Of a stretch of 64,000 nt of DNA, positions 51,701-62,673 are shown in pieces (the stretch's first letter is position 1; each line of letters begins with the position of its first letter). Position numbers and translations under genes: made by a program. The notes under the pieces were generated by a model. That model did not search any database, was not told where the DNA came from, and worked only from the letters and a program-made list of their open reading frames with translations. Source of the stretch: Ophiostoma sp. CBS 140.51 (taxonomy: Eukaryota > Ascomycota > Sordariomycetes > Ophiostomatales > Ophiostomataceae); assembly GCA_029298735.1 (NCBI GenBank), contig JANSLP010000113.1, forward strand, positions 1 to 64,000, written 5' to 3'.

Positions 51701-54700
51701 CAGCTACTGTCGGTAGTCTCAGCGGATGATTTTGGTCGTGTAAGTCGGCTGTAATCGGTGTTGTCGGATCGAAACGAGGCTCAGTTGATGTCATTTGCAA
51801 ACTTTTGTGTTTGTTTTGGAGAACTCTCTTCAGTTCTTCATTCAGGGGTTAATTATCCGGACGGGCAGCATTGTTCTTTCCTTTTCTTACAGTATTGTGT
51901 CCAATGCTCTTTCCCGATTAATACACCACACCGGGCGCCTTCCGTATCCGGACGGACCTGGATCGGACCTGCCGTCGGTAGTTCCTGGGACAGCATCTAC
52001 GGCGCCCTTTCCTATTTAGGAAACTAACAAACCTCACAACTCTACTGTCTCTGTGCTGGGGTAAAATAAAAAGCGTTATCACGCTGAAAGCCGGCCGTTG
52101 AATTTATTAGAAGGCAGTAGCTGTGATTAGCCATGTAAAATTCTGGAGTCATGGTGAATTTGAGACCAACAGGCACACCCTGCAGAAGAAAATTAATCAT
52201 CAAACAACAGCACACAAAAATGAGCTGAATTTGATTTACTATTTTTGTAGGATGTCGATAGCACCCGCAATGTAAATATGTTGGATCCTCTTGTAAAAGT
52301 TGACTGCTATTTATGGTGACATAAAGGTGGTGGTAGGTGGTGGTATAGGAGGTTTACAACCTCGCTTTCGCCAACAAGTTGAACATTTTTAATTCCCCCA
52401 TAGTTTTGAATAGGTGCATTTAGTCATCATTCACTTTTTGCCCTTTTAAAAAAATGGGTCTGTCAAGTGAGGTAGCGCCGCATGGTATTTAAACTAGGCC
52501 TTGTCTGGCAAAAACTCCATCCTGTTTTTATCGTATTTCTTTTGCCAACTGAAGAGGCGGGGCTTTCAATTTGCATTTTGTTATCGTCGTTAGCCTTCCG
52601 TACTGAAATGTAAAATATATCAATCTTGAGCCGCCCCCAAATTCTTAAGGTCATCAATGTGCACTCGTAAAAATGCATATCTGTGAATAGCCTGCAACCG
52701 AAGCGGTTCCACTGCCTTTTGCCTCTTGGCCTTTTATAAAAGTGAGGTAAGGCTCATTCAAAAGGGCAACTTTCTCTCTGTTTTCCTTTTGTCTTACCAC
52801 TCTCACTGCAATATTGTGTACCCAAATAGTGTGAATATTGGACTGCAAGCAGCTCCTTGCGTCGTTTATGGGCAGAATAATGCACCCATATGCAGCCTGG
52901 TGGTGCCACGAGAAAGGGTTTTGGCCAAACGAGCAAAAAAAGCAAGAATATCGGAAACGAAACAGACATTCATTATCAACGATGGACATTATCCAATTGA
53001 TTCAAGCTTCCCGTACGCCTTTCACTCACCGTCGAGGCGTAAAATAGGAACATGGCGTGCGCCTTTTGCCAGTTGACCTGCAAGAGGAGGAATATTTAGC
53101 CTCTCTAGCCTGTATTAGTGACGGACAGGGATCTGTAGCAGGACAGGCCCTTTTAGGTGGTTGTCGCCTTTTAACTAAATCGCTTGGCAATGTGTCTTGA
53201 CCTGGCCCTGGCGAGCAAGTTCGTTTTTTTGTCCAGGTGACTTTGTGATCCGTTCCTTTATTTTTCCTTTGGTCAGGATAGTCCTCACAATCTTTGAAAA
53301 AAATTGATACAGCGGTATATTTTGAACCTCTTTATTCTTAATTCTTACACAGCTATGGTCGTATGTGGCGCTGTTTGCATCCAGAAAACTATAAAAAGTA
53401 AACCTTTTCTCAATTTCTCACCTTTAACATGGGGGCCAAAGGAGGGGATGCGCAGGAGCTGAGCAAGTAGCGAAACAGAAAGCAGGAAAATGTGAGGGCA
53501 AAAGTGTAAGAAACGTAAAAGAACCACTGATCACAGCCTCCGTCGTACTCGCAAATGGAACAATAAAAAGGCCGCGAAAGGCAGTGAAAGACACAGCCAA
53601 CACAACCACAAGGGGATAGAGAGTCAATTACAGACTTGGAAATGAAAGCCTACCCGATCATACTATCAACCAACTCTTTCACCCCCAAAGGGGAACAAAA
53701 GAACGGCGAAAGAGACAAGACACCTCTTCACTTTTCGCTCTCGGATAGAGCGGCCTTTGCGAGGCGCACTTACTTGATTGTTCTTGCACATACATAGTAA
53801 TACTCGCTAAAAAGAAGCTCTTAATGTGCAACACTTGATACTCCCTCCAGCGTAGTCTGACATGGCTGCTTCAGCCACCTGGATCTGAATGTGCAGGCTT
53901 GACTATTTGTGACAAAAAAGAAATGAATATGCAGACGAATGGGGCGAAAGACGGACAACGAAAAAGACTGTAAAATAGAGAGAAAGAAGCACTATTGGCT
54001 ACGATGTTGTGTTGGCAGCGTATGTGCTGCACTCTGAGCTGTACACTTTGCTGCCCATTTTGCTGTCCGTTTTTACTGTGACAAAGAAAAAGAGGTTCAA
54101 CCACTCTGTTTCGATGTTTGGAGGGACAGCCCCAGCCAACCGGAACTGGCTGTGCCCGAACTCCCCCCTCGTCCCCTTCCCATGCAGGAGTTGTGTGTCG
54201 CATCAGAAAAAAAGTAGGTGGGCGAAAAGGGACGGCGAGGTACATACAGAATAGTTCCAGCACTCAATTGGAATAAAAGACGGCAAAATTAAAAGAAGAA
54301 ACCACAATAGCTCGTAAAAGGGCGTCTCATTTCTGCTACTAAATTCAGAAGCTAATCCTCCTTTGCCTCTCTTTTCCCGTTCGCTCCTTTGGATGGTTCG
54401 CCATCAGCCCCTTCCAGGGCAAATCAAACGTGTCTGAAGAGTCCTGGGACGTGGGAAAATTGACCGCCACCAAGACGAGATGAGAAGAAAAGTAAAGTGA
54501 GGCGTAAAGTGAAGCACTTTACACACTGATTGTCGGCACTCGATATCGTTTCCTATCCGGAGATTGCGATCACAATTGCAAGAGCCGACAAGACCCTCCG
54601 ACTTCGTCGTAAAACGCAAGAACGCCAAAAGGAGAGACTGATGTCATCAGGGACGTTTGCCGGCACGTTAACTGTTTAGCGTCACGTACAGGGCCCAAAG

Positions 54701-54803
54701 GGGAAATGCATTAAGATAGTGGTCAGACCGCCTCCAATATCTGAGAGGAAGTTCGAGATACCGCCCTCGTGAGCTGAGTTGTGCCCTTTGGTCTTGCCTC
54801 TAT

Positions 54804-54827
54804 TTGCACTTGCACTTGCACTTGCAC
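54804..54827 (+). repeat. 6-bp tandem repeat (TTGCAC x4)
   Basis: Four perfect copies of TTGCAC in the gene-free region. Confidence 0.95.
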
Positions 54828-57802
54828 TTGCCTTGTTTGTTCGCCTTGAGCCGCGCCTTCCAGGAGTGTTATCCCATCGCACTTTCCACACGGCGCGGCT
54901 GTATCTTGTCGATTGTCTGTCCTTCCCTTCCACTTTCGGCAGTCGTTGAACCTCCGGACGTTCTTTCCCTGTTTTGCCCATAAACACCAAACAAATCCCG
55001 AAACGAAAGTACGGAATACTATCTGGGCCTTCTGGACATTTTGCCTTGTCTCGTCCCGTCTTGTTTCCTTACGACGACCAGCTCTCGCCTCGATTCAACA
55101 TTTGTACATGGTCGACGATGAGCAGATTACCCTATTGCATCTCTCTTCCACCGAGCGAGCAAGAGAGAGTGCCCTCACCGCCTTCCAACCCTCGGACCTG
55201 ACCGACCGTGACCCTTACAACTTGCTTTTTCCCACGCCGACTCGTTATATTTGCTTTTTTTGGTATCATCATTTGCACCTGGCTCGTTTAGATGTTCAAA
55301 CCGATGTCCCTCGCATCGTTCTTATGTTATTTTGTCTCGATTTTCATCGACTCTTCCCTTCTTCTACAGTGGTACCAAGTACACCAACAACCTCAACCCC
55401 GCCCTAGGAAACCGGTACACGCGATTCTTCCCCCACTATACTTGATCTCCAGGAACATTAGTACTACCCGTTTCGGATTATTTGAAGCTCAAGCTGCTCA
55501 AGCTGTTTAGCTTCCTAGAGCTCCGTGCAGCTTCCCAGAGCTTCCCAGTACTTGGTCAAAGTCAGCCAACATCACAACAGCCCGAGTCATGATTCGTTCA
55601 TAAACATCAAAGCTCCCTGGACTACGACGGGACTCTCAGGTACACATCTTGTCTTGATGTCTTCGGGTACCTTTGGGGGGCCTCTCTGTCATCTGCAATT
55701 GACCAGCCAGGACTGTTACGCAACGAGACGTGCAGTTCACAGTAAGAGGAGACACTTCACCGAATAAGCTCTCCCAAATACACGGTGAGCGTCATCGGCT
55801 CGGACCGATGTGGAAACCACAAAGATGGAATTTCAACGGAAAGCTGATGGAGAACACAATCACAAGATAAAGGAACCGCATTCCATCAAGAATGGACAAG
55901 TATATTATCCCAAGCATCCATCGACGAACATGTGCTGCTGCATCATGACAGGTAGCCTCGACTTCACCGAAGCCGACTATTCAGTAAAGGTACTCCACGC
56001 CACGATGAATTTTTATTGCTACCTCTATCAGCTATTCATCTACTCGCCGAGCTTTTGACCTCGTTTTCCCTTCTGATCAAGCCCATCGGCAACCTTGCCG
56101 CACTTCCCCGTCGAGACCTTTCGATTATTGGTACCCTGTCGTCGCTATCGCATCCCATCACACCGAAATCTGCAGCTACCCGTCGACCGACAGTAATCCA
56201 CACCAGATCCGCCGCCCGGCTCGGTACGGCTTGCCATTTTTGAGTCCCATCCGAAGCGACGTCCGCACCCGCAATAGTCCCAATACTTCGTTGATACTCT
56301 CTTGGTACAGCCACGTGCACCCACGAGGATACGGCGAGTGCACCTGCCGTTATTCATACGAGTGTATGAGATGTCTAAGAGGACAACTGTTGTTGTTATC
56401 GGCTGTGTCGCTAATTTTCAAGCCAAAAAAAATGCATCTTTGGCAGAGCCGCAAACCTACGTAAACATACGAAACCCAACAGGTCACGTCATTTGGCAAA
56501 CGAGACAGCGTACATTAGCCAATATCGCATTATTGCCATTGTTTGGAAGCTTCAAGGCAACAAAATACAGCTCATATAAGCCTACGTGCAGGCAGGAAGG
56601 CCAGACGTCTGCCACTTTTGTCAACTTGCAGTACCGGCAGGCAGGCTGCCGTTTCAACTGGTTTTCCATATGTATTTTGCTCGCCGACGACTCTGATTTA
56701 TGACCTGTCTCTTTTTGACCGCCCCGTTGGTATCTCGTCGGAGTGGAGGCCAATATACCGAGTGTTTCTGCCAATGCACAGCAAAGTTGATCTATGGACA
56801 ATATCGGGCGGTCCGTGGACGGACCGATAGATGTTGACTGGGCGGCCTAGATATTGAAAAGGTCTGGCCCACCGAAAAGATGGTGAATGACCTTTCTAGT
56901 ACGGATACGTGCATCAGTGCATCTGTGTGTGGCCCGAACGAGCGAAAGAAGCTGCATACAGCGTATGCCATCCGCCTGCGGCTGCCATAATTCAGATTTC
57001 ATATCCCGTATGTCGTCTGCCAACAACTCGCCTCTATGTCTGCTTGGCAGCCTCTTGCTGCAAGTCTGCTCTTTAGTCAAGTACTGTACACCGAGGGCGA
57101 CACAGCATGGAGAGAGATGATTCAACTAATGTCTATTGTAACCTCCCGCGTCAACCTTCTTCTCCCATCTCCTGCTCCCCTCCTTGATCTCTTGGCCTTT
57201 GTTGTTACACAAGTCTGTCGGTAGAGGAAGTAGAAGCAAGGGAGGCCACAAACAATGACCAAACTTTACCGGCTGCAGACTTCAAATTATTCTCATGTAG
57301 CACGAGGCCCGGCTTGCATCGCTTTCTGTCGTTTTTAATTCACCGACTGTTTGTGCTCACGATGGTAGCCCTATTGTTTATTAGCTTACACCAAAGGGTC
57401 AAGAACAGCCGCAGATCAGGAACACAAGGGACTATCACCGTCAACAAGATTTCGGTGAGAGGCGATATGTACTCCCTAGCTACTTTTGTTCTATTTTATA
57501 TTTTGAATGATTGGGCCGTCTCTTTGCAGAGTGCCTCCAATACTTTCCAAACAAACTCCACAGAGCTGTACCTCGAAATCTATCTGAGGATAGATGCATT
57601 CCATTTCGATACTCGATGTGCCGAGACAACTAACACGCGTATATATCTTTCATCTTTGTATTTTCTGAAGATTTTTTAAACAATGGAATTGTCTTCCCCG
57701 TTTGTGTACTTCAGATGTCATATCCATGTTGCGTCATTGTTTCTCGAAGCCGCTTCAATTTAATTGTTCAGTGGCACGTATGAGTGGGGCACACCTTGTA
57801 TT

Positions 57803-57825
57803 GGGCCTGCCCAGGCCCTGCCCAG
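57803..57825 (-). repeat. GC-rich dispersed element, copy 2
   Basis: On the minus strand this contains AGGGCCTGGGC and matches the element at 13424-13446 with one mismatch and one indel. The surrounding 45 bases look like degenerate copies of AGGTCTGGGC. Confidence 0.4.
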
Positions 57826-58356
57826 ACCTGAGCCAAGCCTAGACCTCGCTGGGTTGTCTGTCATTATCTTCAATTGCCCTGCAAGTATTGGTGGGAACAG
57901 CGGGCTGTAGCCAACCAGAAGCCTGGACTTGGACCTGTTTCTCGGGAGTGTAGGGTGTGGCACGTTCTGTGCGCCTCGTCTTAGTGGTGTCCACCCATTC
58001 TTCTAGCCCTTTGCGTCACTGATGAAAGTCCGCGTTCGCGCCTGCCAAACACAATTGACAGCTGCTTTCACTTTCTGCTGATAAGGGAGATTGTAATCTT
58101 TAATCCAGTTCGAGTCGAGTCCTTTTCCTTGTCTCGTCTCATCTCGAATCTTATCTCTCACCAACGACGAACCACCGCCAGCCAGCCACACGCCCGCTTT
58201 GGCATCCTTTTGCGTTGTTTTTCTCGAACTGTCGACCAAGCTGCGGCCTTTTCGAGTCCATCTCCACGCCTTCTCCGCTTATCGCCACATCCTCCCTATT
58301 TTTCTTCGACTGTATATCTACATCATCGAGTCTCTTTCTCCTCTCGCTCCTGGATC

Positions 58357-58386
58357 ATGGCCGCCATTGGAGTCTCCCACGCCTGA
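58357..58386 (+). promoter_or_regulatory. Short upstream ORF in the channel-gene leader
   Basis: A nine-codon ORF (ATG in context ATCATGG, stop TGA) ends 95 bases before the channel ATG, within a CT-rich leader. If transcribed, it could temper translation of the channel. Confidence 0.4.
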
Positions 58387-58481
58387 CACAAACCACGCCG
58401 ATAGCAGCCGTGCTCTCTCTTGGATAGCAATTTACTCTACTCGAATCATCCTCCTTATCGAACATCACGACACTCCCCACA

Positions 58482-61475
58482 ATGCAGCCGTCCAAACGAG
58501 GCGTCGCTGCGGCCTCGCCGCCACCGCACCACAACAATCACAACAATCCCAACAATCCCAATACACCCCACCGGCCACATCCGCTGCGCCGGAATAAGAC
58601 GGCCGAGAGCATACGCGAGGAGTCGACGGCAACGTCCTCTGGAACGGCCACCAGCAGCGCGGGACATCAACAACAACATCTGCCGCCACGATCACCACGC
58701 GATTCTCGAACACCCCGACCGGCCCGGACCCCTCCTCCGCCAGCAGGAACGAGCAGCAATGGCCGCTCACGATCGGGCACGGCGACGTCCACTGCGTCCT
58801 ATGCGACAAACCCAAACCCTGACGAGCGCCAGCCTCTTCTTGGTAGCCACCACAACCCAATGAACCACCCAATGCGCCGCACGTTCAACCACGACCTCGA
58901 ACCGGACCCCATCTACTCGTGCACGACCAACCCACACACCCACTTACCAGTGTATACAAACATCCACCGCATCCGCCGCGACATTGTGTCGGTCGTCGAG
59001 GACTATCTGTCGCCCGAGCAGCTGCACGACATGCGCATCAACCTGTCTGTCGTACGACCGCTGGTAGACAAACTGTACGAGCTCGACGACATTTCGATTG
59101 TGTACTGTCTGCTGGTAAACCGCGCCCGTTTCTTGCACGAGCAGGCGCACCTCAGCAACCGCCAAAACGTCAACTTTACGCGGGCGACACTGTGCGAGCT
59201 AATTGCGCACCGAATCCTGCGGCGGTTCAATGAGGACAATGAGGGTTTGGAGGGCCTGTTGGTGTTGTCGCATATTTTGGTGGCCGGTTTTGAGCCGTTC
59301 CAGAACGCGCCGGATGCTGTGCGACCGGACGACGGCGAAGATGGTATCGCGTCGCACGAGAATGATGCGTCTTGGCTGTATCGGCGAACGCTGCCCGCTC
59401 TGGAGGTTGCGATCCTGTCAGAAGCAAAGTTTTTTTTGAGCTCGACAGCCTGTCAAAAGGTCATTGAGGCCATCTATGTCGGGCGCGTCACCTACACGCC
59501 CTCGAGTCTGCTGGACATTATCCCGGACCGCTACAAGCAGAAGCCGATTGCACTCTACGACCCGCGGCGCGCATCGCTCCTGAATCAGTACCGACTGATT
59601 GTACCGCGGACGCGCAACATTCTCGAGGCGTGCCAGTTTACCGTCTTGCTGGTTCTGTACCTGTTGTTCATGACCGAACGCGACGCTTCCCGCTTCAGCG
59701 GCCTCGAGCTGGCTTTTTCGATATTCTCGTTTGGCTGGGTACTCGATCAGTTTGCCACCATCTTGGAACACGGCTGGCATGTCTACACCCAGAACCTGTG
59801 GTCGTTTCTGGACGTGGCCTACGGTGTCGTCTACTGGGTCTATCTCATTTTGCGCATCCACGGCCTCCGGACAGGGAACGTCCCTGGCGGTGCGGGTCAG
59901 CAGGCCTTGGACGTCATGGCGCTGGCAGCACCTGTCCTAATCCCGCGCATTGCCTTCACTCTGTTATCAGACAACCTGCTCTTCGTGTCCCTCCGCTCCA
60001 TGGTCGCCGACTTTACCCTTCTCACATTCCTTGCGGCATGGTGCTTTGCCGGTTTCCTGTTGTCGCTCGCCTGGCTGGGTGAAGGCCGGTTTTCGGTGGT
60101 GATGATTGGCAAGTGGATGGTCTACATCTGGTTCGGTCTCGACGGCACGGGCATACATCGGTCCACCGAGTTCCATTGGCTGTTGGGGCCGTCGTTGATG
60201 GTGGCTTTCGCCTTCCTGGGCAACACCCTCTTCCTGACCATCCTCGTGTCCATGCTCTCCAACACCTTTAGTACGATCGTCTCCAACGCCACCGCCGAGA
60301 TCCAGTACCGCCGCGCCGTCTTGACATTGGAAGGTGTCAAGAGCGACGCCATCTTTGCCTACCAGCCGCCCTTTAATATCTTGGCCTTGTTTATCCTGGT
60401 GCCCCTCAAGTTTTTCGTCAGCCCCCGCTGGTTCCACAAGATTCATGTCGCCTGCGTCCGCTCCATCAACTTGCCCATTCTGCTTATTATTGCCGTCGCC
60501 GAACGCCGCCTGCTATGGCCCTCGTCGCCCTACTCCAAACACTACTCGGCCGCCAGCGGGCTCAACCGTGTCTCAACCACCTACGGGAGGTTGACGGCCC
60601 ACCCCACGTCCCCCGAGTACACCGCCGCGCGTGCCCGTGCCGCCCGCCATTCGTTCTGGGGCAAGTGGCGCATCACCGCCCACTCGGACATCCAGGCCGT
60701 GTTCGATGTGCCGCCACCCGATTCGGTGGAGGAAGAGATTGCCGCGGATGATGACTTGACGCGGCATTTGATTAGGCGGCAGTTTACACGCCAGCAGACG
60801 GCGGATGCACTGCCGACACTCGCAAAACTCCAACAACAGTCCCAGGCGCAGCCTGGGCACAACCAGCAACACCAACAGCCGCCGCCGCCGCCGCCGCCGC
60901 AGCAGCAGCAGGCTACCCAGAAAGACACGCAGCCTGCTGACCGCCCCGTGTCCAATGCGGACAGCACTGGTCCCGGGCTCAAGAGGAGCGGCTCGACGGT
61001 CAAGTTTGCGGGAACCCAGTCTGCACAGCAACCCCAACAAGGAGCCAAGACGCCCCGCCCGCCAAAAACGATGGGTGCCAGCCGACGCGACAGTATTGCC
61101 TTCCCCGGCTTGGATCCGGATAAGTTGAAGCGGCTGTTGCAGCTGGAGGCCGAAGAAAATGGGCAGAGGAGTAGTGAAGGTGTGCCGACGGTGGTGGACG
61201 ATGATGTGCGGACACGGCTGGACGGACTGGAGGCGTCGATGCAGCGGATTGAAGTGATGCTGGCGCAGCTGTTGGGGAGTCCAGCGGGAAGTGTCGGCGC
61301 AAGTGTCGGCGACAGAAACTGCGAGGCCGACGAAAACGAGAACGCTGTGAGTGACGGAGAAGACGTCGACACCGCCCATGAAGCGGCAGACGAGGTGATT
61401 GACGAAGACGAGGCCGTGCTCGCCGGGCACACAGGGACAATGACTGACCTCGACGCGACGGCGGATGAGCGTTAG
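58482..61475 (+). CDS. YVC1: TRP-family cation channel, Yvc1/TRPY-like
   Basis: 997 aa, single exon. A vacuolar Ca2+-release channel in yeast and other fungi (family knowledge). The N-terminus (1-125) is disordered. A helical cytosolic domain follows, typical of the family (IHRIRRDIVSVVEDYL..EQL, ISIVYCLLVNRARFL, LCELIAHRILRRF). Six membrane segments can be traced from about 380: CQFTVLLVLYLLFMT, the S2 near AFSIFSFGWVL, FLDVAYGVVYWVYLIL, LAAPVLIPRIAFTLL, FLAAWCFAGFLLSLAWLG, and S6 near FLGNTLFLTILVSMLSNTF. Between the last two is the pore-like IWFGLDGTGI at about 550. The C-terminal tail is long, Gln/Pro-rich with polyproline, and ends in an acidic stretch that could sense Ca2+. It is longer than yeast Yvc1 (675 aa), mainly because of disordered ends. 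Confidence 0.93.
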   Translation: MQPSKRGVAAASPPPHHNNHNNPNNPNTPHRPHPLRRNKTAESIREESTATSSGTATSSAGHQQQHLPPRSPRDSRTPRPARTPPPPAGTSSNGRSRSGTATSTASYATNPNPDERQPLLGSHHNPMNHPMRRTFNHDLEPDPIYSCTTNPHTHLPVYTNIHRIRRDIVSVVEDYLSPEQLHDMRINLSVVRPLVDKLYELDDISIVYCLLVNRARFLHEQAHLSNRQNVNFTRATLCELIAHRILRRFNEDNEGLEGLLVLSHILVAGFEPFQNAPDAVRPDDGEDGIASHENDASWLYRRTLPALEVAILSEAKFFLSSTACQKVIEAIYVGRVTYTPSSLLDIIPDRYKQKPIALYDPRRASLLNQYRLIVPRTRNILEACQFTVLLVLYLLFMTERDASRFSGLELAFSIFSFGWVLDQFATILEHGWHVYTQNLWSFLDVAYGVVYWVYLILRIHGLRTGNVPGGAGQQALDVMALAAPVLIPRIAFTLLSDNLLFVSLRSMVADFTLLTFLAAWCFAGFLLSLAWLGEGRFSVVMIGKWMVYIWFGLDGTGIHRSTEFHWLLGPSLMVAFAFLGNTLFLTILVSMLSNTFSTIVSNATAEIQYRRAVLTLEGVKSDAIFAYQPPFNILALFILVPLKFFVSPRWFHKIHVACVRSINLPILLIIAVAERRLLWPSSPYSKHYSAASGLNRVSTTYGRLTAHPTSPEYTAARARAARHSFWGKWRITAHSDIQAVFDVPPPDSVEEEIAADDDLTRHLIRRQFTRQQTADALPTLAKLQQQSQAQPGHNQQHQQPPPPPPPQQQQATQKDTQPADRPVSNADSTGPGLKRSGSTVKFAGTQSAQQPQQGAKTPRPPKTMGASRRDSIAFPGLDPDKLKRLLQLEAEENGQRSSEGVPTVVDDDVRTRLDGLEASMQRIEVMLAQLLGSPAGSVGASVGDRNCEADENENAVSDGEDVDTAHEAADEVIDEDEAVLAGHTGTMTDLDATADER

Positions 61476-61797
61476 CCCACGGAGTGCACGCAGTGCACGA
61501 AGTGGGTGTATATATATAGCATGATGTAGCCTTGATTTTGAATACCCAATTGATTTTGTTGTTGTATACAATCATGCTTGCATCACGAATGCACCTTCCA
61601 TTTCGTCCGATGCACACACCAGTGACGCGCCTTCCTTATGTGCTGTCTTTCTACTCTCTTTCTTTTCGCGTTCCCCACGTTCTCTCTCTCTCTCTCTCCA
61701 TCATCTTCATCATCAACAGCGCAGACTATTTCACATCGTCATCATCTTCATCAGCATCACCATCAATACTATCTCTTCACATCACACACCACCCACA
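61476..61797. other. Intergenic region / leader of the small CaaX gene
   Basis: 322 bases with TATATATATA at about 61509 near the channel's 3' end, then a CT-rich leader with a (CT)n run near 61681-61697 and ATCATC repeats, ending in CCCACAATG. Confidence 0.5.
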
Positions 61798-62172
61798 ATG
61801 TGCCGCACAGCCTACTACGCCCATCCTCTGTGCGGCTGCCGCTGGTACGCTGTGACCCATCCCTGTGGACCGGGCATGGGCTTTCGTACCTGCTCTCGCT
61901 TCTTTACAGGCATCGCACAAAAGGACGACGTCGGGTTCGGCACCGGTGCCCTCCAATTCAGTTGGAAGGAACTCTTTGTCGGGCGAAACTACGACAAGGA
62001 ACGCAGGGTCGAGGAAACTTGGTCGACCGTTCCCTGTCCTCTCCATACACTGGGCGGCGTCTATGACCGCAACTATGTACGGCGCATTTTGGACTCGAAG
62101 AACGGCATGCGCGTCGGGCTGGGCCCCGACCCGCAGGATCTAGGGCTGGAGTGCGGGTGTATTGTAATGTAA
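61798..62172 (+). CDS. Small Cys-rich protein with C-terminal CaaX box
   Basis: 124 aa, single exon, classic start context (CCCACAATGTG) after a CT-rich leader. It opens with MCRTAYYAHPLCGCRWYAV and contains HPCGPGMGFRTCSRF, PCPLH and YDRNYVRR, so eight or more Cys are spaced through the protein. It looks like a small fungal-specific family whose function I cannot name. There is no signal peptide, so the Cys are more likely to bind metal or be modified than to form disulphides. The last residues are CGCIVM: C121-I-V-M fits a CaaX box, with Met favouring farnesyl transfer, and C119 could be palmitoylated as in Ras proteins. That would place it at a membrane (inference). It lies between the channel and the methyltransferase genes. 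Confidence 0.75.
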   Translation: MCRTAYYAHPLCGCRWYAVTHPCGPGMGFRTCSRFFTGIAQKDDVGFGTGALQFSWKELFVGRNYDKERRVEETWSTVPCPLHTLGGVYDRNYVRRILDSKNGMRVGLGPDPQDLGLECGCIVM

Positions 62173-62673
62173 GAAGGGGCGGCGAGGGAGACCTGAGAGA
62201 GGAGACGGTTTGGGCATGCGTTTTGGAAATGTGATTCTGCACTCCTTTTTCGGTGGACTTTAAAGGATAAATGAACTCTGCATTGGTTTTTGTTGAAGAT
62301 CTTGTCCTTATTGTGAGATGATATTGTTTGCTGGTCATGAAAATACGGAGGTGATTCTGTCTTGGACAGTGAAGCTTGGGTTTGTATTGTCTGAATGATT
62401 GATAAAATGAGTGATGATCTTTTTTACTATTTTCAAGCCTGTAGCCAAGCCAACACTTTCTATTTTACAACTTGTTTGATTTTCAGTAATTTTTATGTCG
62501 AGATAAGTCGGCTCTTGATAAAAGTGGTGATGTTCCCTAAAGTGCGTTGCGTTGTTAGTATACTGATTTTGGTGGCGCCCCTCTAGTTCAAGATTTTCAA
62601 CGTCACTCAACTTCTCACTACAAAGCTCCTACACAGCTCTTACAACCACAGCTCACAACACAACACACACACA
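62173..62673. other. Intergenic region
   Basis: 500 bases, AT-rich, then a CA-rich leader (CACAACACAACACACAC) just before the methyltransferase ATG. No other gene seen. Confidence 0.6.

Larger units (their letters stand above)
48756..58481. other. 9.7-kb gene-free region
   Basis: No ORF here shows recognisable domains or matched exons. The first 1.5 kb is the purine-rich (plus strand) leader side of the RING gene. 50440-51350 has GC-rich patches; 51700-53400 is AT-richer. 54900-55450 is CT-rich and looks leader-like, with an ATG at 55108 opening a 99-codon ORF without features. The last 400 bases are the leader of the channel gene. It contains two copies of a GC-rich element and a small TTGCAC repeat. 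It may contain noncoding RNA or decayed sequence, but nothing specific is supported. Confidence 0.5.

Noticed and set aside
57314..57679. 121-codon plus-strand ORF in the second desert
   Set aside because: AT-rich, hydrophobic by composition, no homology recognised, poor start context.
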